Below are positions 51,926 through 63,941 of a stretch of 64,000 nucleotides of DNA, one piece after another. Under the pieces are notes generated by a model. The model worked only from the letters and a program-made list of their open reading frames with translations. It was not told the origin of the DNA and did no database searches. Source of the DNA: Numida meleagris. Taxonomy: Eukaryota; Chordata; Aves; Galliformes; Numididae. The position numbers and the translations under genes are program-made. The stretch covers positions 83,801,227-83,865,226 of the forward strand of contig NC_034412.1 in assembly GCF_002078875.1 (NCBI RefSeq), read 5' to 3'. Position 1 is the stretch's first letter. Every line of letters starts with the position of its first letter.

Positions 51926-53217
51926 AGTTTTTTTCCTTTATTTCTTCCTCCACAGTTGTTGTATTTGAGCTTGTTCTCATTTGCTCCAGCTGAGGACTTT
52001 GCTACCCTGCTATTATTGCTGTACTTTCCATTGCATTGCACTGATATCATAGGATGGGACCCCAACTTTTGGCTAGATCAACCTGAAACACTTAGATGGT
52101 ATTTTCTTCTAAAATTAGTGATGATAAGAAATGCTGCAAAGATAATTTCAGTGAAGAGTCTGTTGCATACTATGACATGGTTGAAAGAGAACGAAGCTAT
52201 TTCTAAACTTATCATGAATATGAAAAACAATCCAGCTGACATTGTTCTGGCTCTATAAACTACCTATTTTCTAAATTATATGTGGAATGTTTCCTGAGAC
52301 AATTCTTTCATTTCTTTTCTTCCCACACCTTACAGAAAAACTCAGAAGAAAGACTGAGAGCACCTTTCTGATAACAGACACAGGAAGGTCACTATGGGGG
52401 CCAGCAGGAAGCTTATTCCTGCACAAGAGGCCCAAACAAATCTGCTTCTGTAATTTCAGTTGCTGTTTTCTTCAACGTGTCCTTTGTTATTACTGCCAAT
52501 CCAAATACGCGGAGTAAGTTGTTGATGTTCTGAAACAGTGAGCTACAGAATGTTGAGGTTTCTTCTCTTTTTTTAATCTCTTAATCAACAAAAGCAGATC
52601 TTTTGTTTGTGAACACGCCTATTATTTCAAGAACTTGAAGTAATATCTGCGGAAAAGACATTTCACTTGATTCTTTTCATCCTAAAAGGTATTTAGGAAG
52701 TAGAAGATTACATCCAGGGTGTAAACTGGACCAGAATTGAGTCTGAGGCTGTGTCCTAACTGCAGACACTGAGATGCCCTGGCAGAGAGTCTAAGCAAGG
52801 AGACTTTTCAGTAGCCAAGCCACATGCCTTGTGGAGCTCCAACAGAATTTCGTGCTTTATTAAAATAAATGCTCATGGAAGCTTAAGGAAGAGTGGGAGG
52901 TTTTGCTCCCCGACAGTACTCAGCATTCCCAGTTGGTGCTCTGCAGTCTCCTTGTTCAACACTACACACTGGTACGTATGCAGAGGCCTGGTGTAAGTTT
53001 CTCTCAAGTATTTACCCTTTATTTCTTCTGAATAACCTTACTTACAATGAATATAAAAGAAATTGTACCCCCCCTCCATATATGTATATTATTATTAATA
53101 TATATGTATATTAACCTTAAACCCATCCCTCCAGAAGCCCCCATCTCACACAGGATAAGAGAACAGAGCAGAAATGTAGGGTCCTTAGCCTAGTCTCTCT
53201 CACACATCTCATTTTCC

Positions 53218-53252
<35 letters not shown>

Positions 53253-54534
53253 GTTTATGAACCTAGGAGCAACCAAATTTTTCAGGGACCTTCTCCTCAG
53301 AGGTATTGAAATGCTTTATCTTCTCCTGGTCTTTTCTACTTATGCCCCTAAAGCATGTGGCAGCCATAGAAGACCATATGGGGGAACAGCCCTTGTTTTG
53401 TTTTTTTTTTTTTTTTTTCCCATCAAAATCTATATTACCAGAGGAGGAAGTTTTCACGTACTCCCTGTGTGTCAGAGAACTCATCTGTCCCCTTACACAC
53501 CGTGCTGTCAGACACTGCTTCTTTGTGCTTAACATACCTCATACATTGAGTTCTAATTTCAGCTTCGGTAGTAGAAAAGGATTTCCTGCCCATAAAAACC
53601 ACATGCAATAGCTTGCCAACCTCTTAGAGGGAAACCAGTCAGACTGCAAGATGCAATAATAAGTTTCCCTCAAAATATATCTGATTACGTAACAGATTGC
53701 TGTATTAAAAATTAAATAAGGCTTGAAATATGCAGCAATTTGCAGGCACTAGGGAGTGGGCTTAATAAAGAGAGTGCATTAGCTGCTTCTGCTTTTTGAA
53801 ATGCAGTCTATAAATACTGTAACATCTTCCTATTTCTTTCAGTGTGGGAGGACCAGACTATGTGAACCTGCTTGTTAAAATCAGCTCTGAGTTCAGTTTG
53901 AATGACATTGTTTCTACCTCTGCCTTGGTATTAATATTGATCTAATCAGCACCTGATGACTGATCTTCAGGTCTCTGGGGACACTGTACCTTGTGCATGC
54001 TCTAAATGTAGCATGAATATGGAACCTCATCCTCCCAGGAGAAGTAATGGGACCTGAGCAGGATTTCACCTCTCCCAGGAGCTGCTCAGCACTTCACAAG
54101 ACTCCATAGCATTACATGAGTTTGGTAGGAGTTATGCTAATGTCTGTGTTAACCCTTTAAGCATAGTTAATGCAAGTCAGTTATTTCTCAGGATTAAACA
54201 GAGTTAGCTGGAGCTGCTTTGCAATGGGAGTTAGGAACACAAGGCGCTTTAGAAAAATCCCACTAGGTATCACCATCTACATCTCACAGTTCCCAAACAC
54301 ACTTAAAAATCAGACCCTTAGGGGCACAGATCTGAGTGAAAGCCATACGTACATGCTAGGTGAGATATAAATTACCAAGGACTTATTTCACAGAAGGCCC
54401 TAAATTCTTGTTTTTCATGGAATATTATTCACTGGAAGGGAGAGATCAGGAGAACAGTGAGTAGATGAGTAACCAGGGGATTCACCTCTAGGGCAAAGCT
54501 TATCCTTATCCCAATACCTATTCAAGTATTCTGC
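51926..54534. other. Unique non-coding sequence with T runs
   Basis: A 100-codon frame (51956-52258) follows a good polypyrimidine-CACAG sequence but shows no known domain or conserved look. Two poly(T) runs lie at 53220-53249 and 53401-53418. No gene is recognised. Confidence 0.45.
53220..53249. repeat. Poly(T) run, 30 nt
   Basis: The longest mononucleotide run of the window. A second run of 18 T lies 150 bp downstream (53401-53418). The sequence between them is not a repeat that I recognise. Confidence 0.85.
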
Positions 54535-54675
54535 ACGAAGTAAACTAGCTCTACCGAGGAAGACTTAGAGGATGTTGGCTATTGAGCACATGGCACTCGG
54601 CTCTCTCCTGGAGCAGGTTTTAACTCAAGAGAAGGCTCTAACCACAAGGTCAGCAGTTGGAAGGTGGCATTGCCA
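54535..54675 (-). mobile_element. Possible ancient tRNA-derived SINE
   Basis: On the minus strand, TGTGGTTAGAGCC (complement of 54634-54646) is a strong box A. GAGTTAAAACCTGCTCC (complement of about 54609-54625) occupies the box B position. The preceding GACCTT is also present in the plus-strand copy at 61630, supporting a common family. The 3' part is not recognisable. Confidence 0.4.
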
Positions 54676-55171
54676 CAGGCAGTGTCCTGTAGGGACCTCT
54701 GCCCACAGTGGCAGTGGCAGGAGCCCCGCAGTGACCATCAGCTAGAGGGTAAACTCAAGTGATTGCACTGGGTAGCACAGAGGATGGCCTGAGGAGCAGA
54801 GGGATAGAAGTTCTCACATCCAGTTACTGCAGGGCTTGGTCATAAATTTTTAGAGTACGGTCATGTCATTCTTGCTGCAGGCTTCCACAGTATTGCTCCT
54901 CTCCAGCCATGCAAGAAGAAGTTGTCAATCCACCACCTTTCAGCAGTACTTTGCCCTTTTGTTTTTCTAAAGCTGCATGGGAAGTGCTAGGTAAAATGAA
55001 TGTGTCTCAGAGAAGTTAAATGGAACGACTGTGCATTGGACTGATGCAGTTTCCTTCCTGTCACATTCAAACACATCAGCAGCCCCATCCAAGCACACAC
55101 TGGGCTAGGTTAGCGAGCTCATCAGGCATGCTATGCTTGCCTTCTGACTTCCTCCTGCAAATAAAAACGGT

Positions 55172-55197
55172 AGCCCTAATGAGAATTAATTAGGGCT
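55172..55197. repeat. Perfect 9-bp inverted repeat
   Basis: AGCCCTAAT (55172-55180) and ATTAGGGCT (55189-55197) are exact complements around the 8-nt loop GAGAATTA. The arms and loop contain TAAT, ATTA and TAATTAG, cores bound by homeodomain factors. Function is not known. Confidence 0.8.
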
Positions 55198-55222
55198 GGG
55201 GGGTGGAGGCAGGGCGGGGGGG
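55193..55222 (+). repeat. G-rich tract, possible G-quadruplex
   Basis: Runs of 3, 6, 3 and 7 G within 30 bases, separated by 2, 8 and 1 bases. The 8-base loop is slightly longer than the strict seven-base rule. It overlaps the right arm of the inverted repeat. Confidence 0.5.
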
Positions 55223-58200
55223 CATCATGTTTTTGTTTGTATTGTTTGTTTTCTGTAAACCTGTGGTGGGAAGAAAAAAATCATATTACTCCTTCATGCA
55301 ATATAGTAAATGTAATAAAAAAATGAACACATGGTAATTAGCTTCTCCATTAAGTATACCAAGCATAGACAATAGCAATCGTGCAGTGCTGATTACAGAC
55401 ATTATCCTTGCCTGGATTTTTTTTTTCAAACCATTCAATCAACAGTGCTAAATAGAAACTTCAGTGTTCAATATTATAAGACACTAGCTGGCAGTTATAC
55501 AAAGATGCCTTACACAATGTCATCTGGCTGCTTGCCTGATTCTCATATTACCTTCCTGTCTTGCCTTATACGCTAATACGCATGGCTGATTAGAAGAAAA
55601 ATGCAGAAGCTGCTTCCTTCTCTTGCTTTTTTCTCCAGCTTCATGCCTTGAGGGGAAAAAAGGGATCTCATTTGCTAATTTCACCAGCAGCGCTTAACCT
55701 GGGAACAGAGCAATTCCTTTCAATTCCGCAGTAGTTATAATTCATACACAAACACTGCCTTGCACCAGAGCAGTTGGCAAGTGTTAGATTTCACTCTGAG
55801 AGAAATGTTGATTACTGTTGTTGTACAGAAATCCTCCAGTAGCCTCAGTAAGGAGAGTTTCTTGGTTCTAAATAAATATTCAGGGGCTGTGCAGTATTCA
55901 GGGGTTAGATGTCTGGAAAAAGGATTTCAAACTGAAAATCCCAGAAGCTCAAATGACTCTGGAAAAAATCTAGGAACTCCTTAAGTGATTGTGTTTGGGT
56001 GGATTTGCTGATATCAGCAGGCCCCATTGGGGAGTCCTACTACAGCTTATGCCAATTTCTTCAGTAGGATAAGCTATTCTCGTAGGAGGAATATTTTTCT
56101 CGTGTTTTAAAAAAAAAAGTTTTTCTGTATCCTTGATTTATTATGGTGAAGCTATACCAAGGCAGGTGTTGCATATCCAGGCTTCTCTGACAAACCTTCA
56201 TTTTTTCCGTGAATAGTTTATTCAGATTGAATTTGAAGTCTGGTCAGGTGTCCGGAATTTCCAGATGTCTAGCAGCCAAGTCAGAGCTACCTCCATGTAC
56301 CTGAAAATCCTGGGTCACTGAGCATACATATGAGCACACTTTGTACCAGAATAATCGGTGCCAATGATGCCTCAGACAGATGTCCAGGTGCAAGTTCTCT
56401 TCACAGCAGACATCGCAGGTTCAATAATTCCTGGTGATAGCACACTCTCAGTGCATCTTTCAGAAAAGTCATATGGAAAAAAACTGAGACCTGCAAATAT
56501 GAATCTATTGACATTCTCAATGGATACAGCTAGACCTAGGTACGGATGGAAGTCTGCAGGCTGAAATCTTACCTTGCAACCCAGCAATCAGTTTGGGAAA
56601 CAGATTAACACAAGAAAATGTGGATCCCTAAATACGCGGCCCACGTACCTGTTTGGCAGTGGCCTTATGTCAAACAGGACTTCTTTTCTGAGAGAACACT
56701 GCAATCAGTCCACAAAAACAGGCTTGAAAAATGATTTTCTCTATTTATTCCATCACCATCACAAATATGCTTAGAATTTAAGGATGGATCTTCAAACTGA
56801 CACATATATATGTATGCATAAAGAAAAATCTATACCGGTATATAAACATTTTAAAATGTGTGTGTTGCACAAATGGGGGATGCTTAGATCACCCACATGC
56901 CAAACCCTTCTCCTTTTCTATAGCTTTGTGACTTCTATATGTGAGCTTATGCAAACAATACTGTGTACAGGCAAATAAAAGGTCTCGAAATGAAGTGTTA
57001 AGTGAATGGAGATTCTCCTTGAATTGTCTGTTTCTACAAAATCTGTGTCAGTGAAGGTAAGTTTCCTGTTTCCCAAAATGAGGTCTAGGATTGCCAAGCA
57101 CCAGAGCAGTTTCAGCTCTGTGTTAGCCTGCATTTGTTGGCATGGGAAATCAGGCTGGGCATGTCTGCTCACCTGCAATGACCTGAGCAGGAGCTGCTTT
57201 ATATATAAAATTTACACCATTTTTTTCTACTTTACTTACACTTCAGAGGGTGACACAAAACCCTGCATAGCCAGGGGTGCCTCAGCTTATTTTTGTTACC
57301 ATGAGCCAAGCAATAAGAATGGCTTCACAAAACCCGCCTGAAGCCAAACAGCTTGGTGCTCAGATAAAGAGAGCTTTGAGGGATGCCAGTCTGCTTGTGT
57401 CAGACACCAAACTCAGGTTGTTTTCTTAAGAAGAGATTGAAGGTAAATGGGGAAAGGAAAACTCATTAGAAAAAATGGAATTCACAATATGGGTATGAAA
57501 TGGGTCTTTTTACTAATCTCAACAGCTCCTCATCTTCAGTAACTGCAGCAGTGATCATGAGTTCCGTGTGGTCCTCCATGAAGGTCATTTTCAGAATTTT
57601 GAGTGTATATCATATATCAGGCCACTTAACTACTACTCACCTTTTAACCCAGTGAGTGAAAGTCTACAGGTGTCACATAGAAATGCTGCAGACCTCAAAC
57701 TCATCCCCATTCCATAAGGGAAAATGATCAAATACCTAGCTTTGATTACGATATGCGAGTGTATGAGTGTGCTCCTGCAGTGGAAATACCTGGTGCTAGA
57801 ATGTAGTTCAATGCAGAAAAAAAACCATCAGTGCTTGTGGTTGAAACTAGGATGAGAAAATTCAAAGTTTTACTTTTTTTAAAGCAAAGATGAAACAAAC
57901 TGTTAGGGAAATCCATCTTTATCCCTCTATGTGTCTGAGCTAGATACTTTTATGAAACATATCTATTAGCAGAACACAAGTTGCTGGTTGCAGAGGAGTA
58001 ACTGAGTAATGCTTTGTGATCTGTGTATTACAGGAACCACCATGGAATCATTCTTCCTGTCCAGAAAGATTGGATTCTGTCAGATTCAGAAACTCCAGAA
58101 TAAAAATAGGGCATAAGTATGTGCAAAGCACAAATAAAGAAAACCATATCTTGAGAGAGACAGTCAAAAAAGAGTAACACCATTTCTGTCCCCAGGGCCC

Positions 58201-58396
58201 TCAGTGCAGTTCAGAGCGATTTCCACGAGGCACTCTGTATTGCGTTTCTCCTGGCTTCTCCCACACCACCACTGTTCACTTCTTGCCTGTAGGCACCTTC
58301 AAGGCTAGAGAGTAACATGTTCCCCAGACATCAATAACTTGTCCAAAAATACTCTAAGAAGACCTGCGTTGAAGGTCAGCTCTCAAATTCCATAAG

Positions 58397-58484
58397 CTAC
58401 TGAGTTCACCCTTTCCAGTTCAACTGAGTTCACCCAATAGTTCAACTGAGTTCACCCGATAGTTCAACTGAGTTCATCCTATCC
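58397..58484. repeat. 22-bp tandem repeat, four copies
   Basis: The unit TTCAACTGAGTTCACCCAAT plus AG is present as copies at 58419, 58441 and 58463. A more diverged first copy starts near 58397. The two central copies differ by one base; the outer two are less similar. Confidence 0.88.
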
Positions 58485-61402
58485 AGGATCAAGCTTTTAA
58501 TGCCAAATAAGCAGAGTTACAGTGCCAAACACCTACATGAGTTACTATGATTTAGACGTACAGGAGATAATTGGTTTAGAGTCTTAAGTTCTAGTTCTTT
58601 CAATTTAACAGGAAAAGAAAGAGAAAATAAAAAGGACAGGAAATGGAAATTTCTCCTAAATAGACCATTCCTTGACCTCCAAAAATTTTTATTTGTGCTT
58701 TTCTGTGGAAGAGGTTAAATTTTTGCATTAGCTAATTCTAAAAGTGAATTTCTTCAAAAAGCATTTTAAATGTGCATCAGTATTTACTTCAGAAATGCAT
58801 TTTAAAGTTTCTTGCAGTCTTTCCATGGTGAAATATTCTGCTTTTGAACATCTTACAGTAATCTTATTAAATGACTTGCACCTCTGATTTCTTAAGTAAA
58901 CGCGTGGAATGATATGTCCTTGAATGACTTCTGACCTCTGTTCCCTCAAAACCACACTGTGAATACAGGTATGTGCATTTTACAGTAAATATTTTTTACT
59001 TTTAAATATACCCACAAGAAGCCAAAGGTTACCAGCATTGCCCATGAAACCTGCACAGCAGCTGGTAAACTCGTGAATACCCAGATTGTTGCAGTCATTT
59101 TTCATCTCCTTATTTTCAAGCTAAAATAATGTTATAGCTTATAAACTACAGCCAAATAAAGTAATGAACTCAGATAATGCTCAGAGGGGAAGGAAGGATG
59201 CTTTGGCACAAATTAAGCACAGTCGTTTAGGATCTGTAATATACTCTGGCATTCTGCCCATTTGCCAGCCATTAAGTTAAGGGTCATTTAAGCCACAATC
59301 AAAATTCTTTTGTTTGCTTTAAAGAAAAAAGAGCCTCTTTGAATCCTTTAAATCATTTAATCATTGGAAGACACTTGTCTGTGTTTAAGGAAGGATTCCT
59401 GCACTAAGCTAGTGTGGGTACTTTACCCTGACAGACTGTTTTCACCCTGTAAAGCAGACTCTTCTGGGCAAAGTTTAGCACAAGGTTGTAATGTACTATA
59501 CCAGAGACAAAAATGCAGTGAAGTAATGTCATGGGATAACACTGAAATGTTGGTGAGAAGGAAGCTGGATGCTGACTATAATGCTCAGAGTCGCTGCATA
59601 TCTCTCATCTGTCTGTTATTCCTCAGAAAGAATTCTCTCCAGCTCTTGCACACCTCAAGTCCACAGAATGCCTCTAAAGGTGTGGGCCCGTGGAGGGGCT
59701 GGAGCACATCCATCTTCCTTGGCACATGTGTGGCCATGGAACAGCCTGAGCGCTTCAGACCACAGTTTTAAAACATCTGAAGGGCTCACCAGGGCCAGCC
59801 CCATCTTTTCCCACAGTCTTCCCTGTTTTAATCAGTTTTCTTCCTTGTCCCAGCTCACTCTGAGCAGTTTTGGGGATTTGGCAATTTGTGGGGAAAAAAG
59901 GATGTGTGGATGGTAATTCAAGCTCTGTGCCAGGCAGGAACTTCTTCACTCCCAGGGAAATGGCATAAACACAGCATTTACAACATGGAGATGCAGTTCT
60001 ACAGCTGGCAACAATAGAAGAGGCTTCACTGTACGAAAAGATCAAGTTTTACATCTGTATCATCTAAATCAGGTTGGTTTAAATGCCAGTGCCTTCAGTT
60101 CTGCAGTACATTTTCGCCTTAGTTTAATATTGACTTCATAGTGTGACCTTCAGCTTATTTCACAAAACCTGTTCTTTAGTCTTTTGGTGGGAGAAAATTA
60201 AGAATGAGGTTCTTGTGTGGGAGGAATCATGGTATGAATAAGCTTGTTCAGAATGTAGTATTGAGTTTTGCCCAATTTACATGAATTTCTCAGTGTATTT
60301 GGTATATGTATCCAGAGCTTTGTGTATATTTTAATTGTATCTCAATATATATAGTACCAGTTCCCATCATTAATATCTGGGCCACAAGTTTCATAGAAAT
60401 TTACTTCATTATGATTTTTTTCTAATTAATTTGTGTCTCGCCTGGTTCCTTGTTTTTTTCATGAGAGGTGCTGCTTCACCAGCAGGGCTGATAAATCCTA
60501 TGGCCTGAAAAGTTAAAAACAAAAAACAAACAAACAAACAAAAAAAAACCCTATCACAAATACGCTAAGTTATTCATTTGAGAATAAGTTTGATTTAGTT
60601 TAATCTACTTTATCTCACATAACTTATTTCCAAGACTTTGACTGGATACATTAAAAAAAAAAAAAAGCAGGAGTGAATTCCTTTTATTTTTTATGCCATT
60701 TCTTATTCCTCTTCCAATCAACCTACTCTGAATCTGTCCTTGTTATTTATTTTTATATTTTATTTTTTATACTTATGGCTCTGGATTCAGACATTACATT
60801 TATCCCTTGACTGCACAGTTCCTACTATATCAGGATACTGACCTAGCGAGTATGTCTTGTCATTTAAATGCATTATTACAATACTTATGGTTGTTGTTAT
60901 TTTTATTAAGGAGCAAATGTTTTTGGCAATTCTATTAATTTGCTATTTTTTTTTCCAGTCATGGTATAAAGTATTCAGATGTAAAGCTTGTCATTACCCT
61001 GGTCATCATTCCACTGAGACATTAACACAAACAATTATCCTTTAAGAGAACAGTTTGATTAGAAACCACCTGTTAATAGGTAAACTAGAGGAAACTAGTG
61101 CAGAGAACAGAATCTGCTGCATGGCTAGCAGCCATAGCCACACCTTTAAGAGTGAATTTGCAGTTGGACTAGATAATCCATGCAGCCCCAGGCTTAGTGT
61201 TTCATCTAAATCACACTGCTTACTCAGCATTTACAGTACAGCACACATGTTGTGGGTTCTTGGCAGAATTTTGCCAAGGAGCTAGCTGATGTCAGATCAG
61301 GTCAAGACTGAAAGGAATGAGTTTGTCATTTTAGCCTTCGATATGGCAAGAGAGTAAAAAATGATGGTAAATGTCATGTGAACAAACAAAGACTTGGAAG
61401 TA
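58485..61402. other. Unique non-coding sequence
   Basis: It holds a (CAAA)n patch at 60519-60548 and a run of 14 A at 60653-60666. A 135-codon frame (59364-59771) opens with TTG and has no recognisable domain; I do not treat it as a gene. Confidence 0.5.
60519..60548. repeat. (CAAA)n microsatellite
   Basis: AAACAAACAAACAAAC units flanked by longer A runs. Confidence 0.75.
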
Positions 61403-61490
61403 CAGAGTCAAAGAATCTTCTAGGTTGGAAGAGATCCTCAAGATCCTCAAGTCCAACCTTAAAGTCCTACCATCAAGCTCAACCATTCCT
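61403..61490 (-). mobile_element. CR1 LINE 3' end fragment
   Basis: Inverted CR1 end: AAGAATCTTCTAGGTTGGAA, GAGATCCTCAAGATCCTCAA, GTCCAACCTT, then the AAGTCCTACCATCAAGCTCA block. It is short and diverged, with a small internal duplication of AGATCCTCA. Confidence 0.8.
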
Positions 61491-61629
61491 TACAAGCTGA
61501 TAGATGAACTGAACATGTAAATGGATTGCTAACTTTAATGACAGTTTAGCATGGTCTAAAGGCCATCCGACATTATTATCCTGAGTCACCATTACATTAC
61601 AATTTAGTCATCGCTACCTGTTGTAGGGA

Positions 61630-61720
61630 AAGATGACCTTGTGGGTGAGGGATCGGCCAGGGATGGGGAGCTTGGTTTCAGTTCCCGGTCCTGCCGCAGG
61701 GCCTGCATGTGACAGGATTA
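61630..61720 (+). mobile_element. tRNA-derived SINE, MIR-like
   Basis: GATGACCTTGTGGGTGAGGG (61632-61651) contains a box A-like element, and GGTTTCAGTTCCC (61674-61686) is a good box B. It is followed by GGTCCTGCCGCAGGGCCTGC, resembling the MIR block GGCTCTGCCAC. A possible 3' remnant, TTCATTTGCAAAATAAGAGT (61952-61971), resembles the MIR end CATCTGTAAAATGGG and would lie beyond an insertion or unrelated spacer. Confidence 0.5.
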
Positions 61721-61974
61721 GATGGCAATATCCTTGTACGCAATGGCAGGTCATTTTTCTGAAAGAAACAGGAAACAAACAGGTACTGAATAGCAATTCA
61801 GTATAAACAGTGCTGATAGGGTGTGAAATGAGGTGCTGGAATAGTTATTCAGTATAGGCAAAGCCAGGCTTGGCCCCAGATGAACCCACATGAATATCAC
61901 ATAAATAGCAATATTAAAAGCAAGCCCTTTAGCTCTGCGTTCTTCAGGTCTTCATTTGCAAAATAAGAGTAATT

Positions 61975-62020
61975 TGTATAGTTGTACATGCTTGTATAAT
62001 TGTACATGCTTTGTATAATA
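61975..62020. repeat. 18-19 bp tandem repeat, 2.5 copies
   Basis: TGTATAGTTGTACATGCT (61975-61992) is followed by TGTATAATTGTACATGCTT and a partial TGTATAATA. The array directly precedes the 3' end of the minus-strand CR1 at 62031. Confidence 0.85.
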
Positions 62021-62030
62021 GTTATTTTGT

Positions 62031-62715
62031 AGAATCATAGAATCATTAAGGTTGGAAAAAATCATTAAAATCATCTAGTCCAACCATCAACCCGTCCCCA
62101 CCATGCCCACTAACCATGTCCCTCAGTGCCACATCTCCATATTTCTTGGACACCTCCAAGGATGGTGAGTCCACCACCTCCCTGGGCAGCCTGTTCCAAT
62201 GCATCACCACTCTTTCTGAGAATATTTTTTTCCTAATATCCAACCTGAATCTCCCCTGGCACAACTCGAGGCCATTACCTCTTGTCCTATCACTGTTGCC
62301 TGCAAGAAGAGGCTGGCCTCCACCTCACCACAGCCTCCCTTCAGGAAGTTGCAGAGAGCGATAAGGTCTCCCCTGAGCCTCCTCTTCTCTAGACTGAACA
62401 ATCCTAGTTCCTTCAGTCACTCCTCATAAGACTTGTGCTGCAGACCTCTCACCAGCTTCGTTGTCCTCTGGACACACTCCAGGGCCCCTCTTTCTTGTAG
62501 TGAGGGGCCAGAAACTGAACACAGCACTCGAGATGTGACCTCACCAGTGCTGAGTGCAGGGGGATGATCACCTCCTTGCTCCTGCTGACTGCTCTATTTC
62601 TGATACAAGCCGGAATTACACTGGCCTTCTCGGCTACCTGGGCATGCTGCTGGCTCATGTTCAGCTGACTGTGGACTGATGCCCCCAGATCCTTTTTCTC
62701 CATGCAGCTTTTCAT
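62031..62715 (-). mobile_element. CR1 LINE 3' fragment, longest minus-strand copy
   Basis: Begins with inverted octamers AGAATCATAGAATCATTAAG and AGTCCAACCATCAACC. It continues through CCTCCCTGGGCAGCCTGTTC, CCATTACCTCTTGTCCTATC, GAGCCTCCTCTTCTCTAGAC and, further 5' in the element, GGCCTTCTCGGCTACCTGGG and GCTGGCTCATGTTCAGCTGA, reaching ORF2 near the end of the RT domain. Truncation lies near 62715. Frames 62449-62715 and 62046-62401 on the minus strand keep recognisable ORF2 pieces ([37 protein letters not shown]) but in different registers. Confidence 0.95.
62449..62715 (-). pseudogene. CR1 ORF2 remnant
   Basis: A degenerate part of the CR1 ORF2 between the RT domain and the C-terminus. It contains KKDLGASVHSQLNMSQQHAQ and ALVRSHLECCVQFLAPHYKK. 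The frame breaks just after the latter block. It opens inside the element at its truncation point, so the ATG is incidental. Confidence 0.75.
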
Positions 62716-63269
62716 TTCTTCTGTGTTGACAGTTTGGGCTGTAATTACTTTGGAGAGTGTGTCTTTTCTCAGTTTGTGAACAATGCTTATAGCCCAGAAG
62801 TCCTGACCTCACCTGGTAGCACTGCTGCCATACAGGTAAATAAGTATTTTATCAGTCTTTGAGGGTTTATGTGAGTTTTGGTTTTAGAAGAGCCAAGATT
62901 AGCGTTTTGCTGGGAATTACGGAGACTTTAGTCAAGCATGGTAAATGCAAGTGAGTCTGAGAAGCAATTTTCAGATAATACAGTGCTAGGATAATCTTCA
63001 GTAGTAGTGAAATAGATGAAATGCAATGAAATAAGAAGGCTTTTTCAAGGCACTATTTATTTTTTTACTCATTATTATTTTTAATTCCTTAAATCGGAAC
63101 GAGGATTCATCATATTATATTATAACATTCTAGCACAGTAAGTACTTCCTTATTCTAATCTCTGATTGCTCTCTGTGAACCTTCGTCCACTACTGAAATA
63201 TAACAAAACTTTTCTTAAAATTCATGGTCTGGGAGGTAAGGGTTTTACTCGAACTCACTGTCATGGTTA
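62716..63269. other. Unique AT-rich spacer
   Basis: About 550 bp between CR1 and the ERV fragment, with nothing recognisable. The exact left edge of the ERV sequence is uncertain and may lie up to 30 bp further left. Confidence 0.4.
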
Positions 63270-63941
63270 CTTGCTCGACCCCTGGGATTCTGGAGTCGAG
63301 CATACAAGGGGTCTGAGGAGCGCTACACTCCAACTGAAAAGGAGATCTTAGCCGCGTATGAGGCGGTTCGAGCTGCTTCTGAAGTAATCAGAACTGAAAC
63401 GCAGCTCCTCTTAGCACCTCGACTGCCAGTGCTCAACTGGATGTTTAAGGGAAAGGTTCCCTCCACCCATCATGCTACTGATGCCACTTGGAGTAAGTGG
63501 GTTGCGTTGTTTACGCAACGAGCCCGGATGGGGAACCTCAATCACTCTGGAATCCTAGAGATGATCACGGACTGGCCTGAAGGTAAAAAGTTTGGAACAT
63601 CACCAGCAGAGGAGGTATCACGTGCCAAAGAGGCCCCACCATACAGTGAATTACCAGAAAATGAAAAGAAATATGCCCTGTTCACAGATGGATCATGTCG
63701 TATTGTAGGGAAGCATCGCAGATGGAAATCTGCTGTGTGGAGCCCTACACGACAGGTTGCAGAGGCCATGGAAGGAAAAGGAGAATCAAGCCAATTTGCA
63801 GAGGTAAAGGCTCTAGATTTGCAGAGGTAAAGGCTCCAGCTGGCCCTAGATGTTGCTGAACGGGAGAGGTGGCCAGTGCTTTATCTCTACACTGACTCAT
63901 GGATGGTAGCAAATGCCTTATGGGGGTGGTTACAGCAGTGA
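63240..63941 (+). pseudogene. Broken ERV pol (RNase H region)
   Basis: One frame is open from 63240 to a TAA at 63828-63830. It shows a PLGFWSRAY connection segment (63279 on), then RNase H with catalytic-type residues: Asp in FTDGS (codon 63687), Glu in FAEVKA (codon 63801) and Asp in YTDS (codon 63894). A tandem duplication (19-bp copies at 63795-63813 and 63818-63836) introduces the TAA; the reading register after it is the same as before. A further TGA lies at 63939-63941. The enzyme is therefore broken at least twice. Confidence 0.8.

Larger units (their letters stand above)
54676..58396. other. Unique non-coding sequence, possible regulatory DNA
   Basis: It includes the inverted repeat and G-rich tract at 55172-55222 and AT-rich sequence with several TAATTA-type homeodomain cores (55180-55400). 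No exon is recognised. Confidence 0.45.

Noticed and set aside
51956..52258. 100-codon frame after a good acceptor-like CCACAG
   Set aside because: No matching donor, no domain, and composition typical of random AT-rich sequence; it also lies next to LTR-derived DNA.
59364..59771. 135-codon plus-strand frame
   Set aside because: It opens with TTG, not ATG, shows no known domain, and lies in DNA without exon signals.
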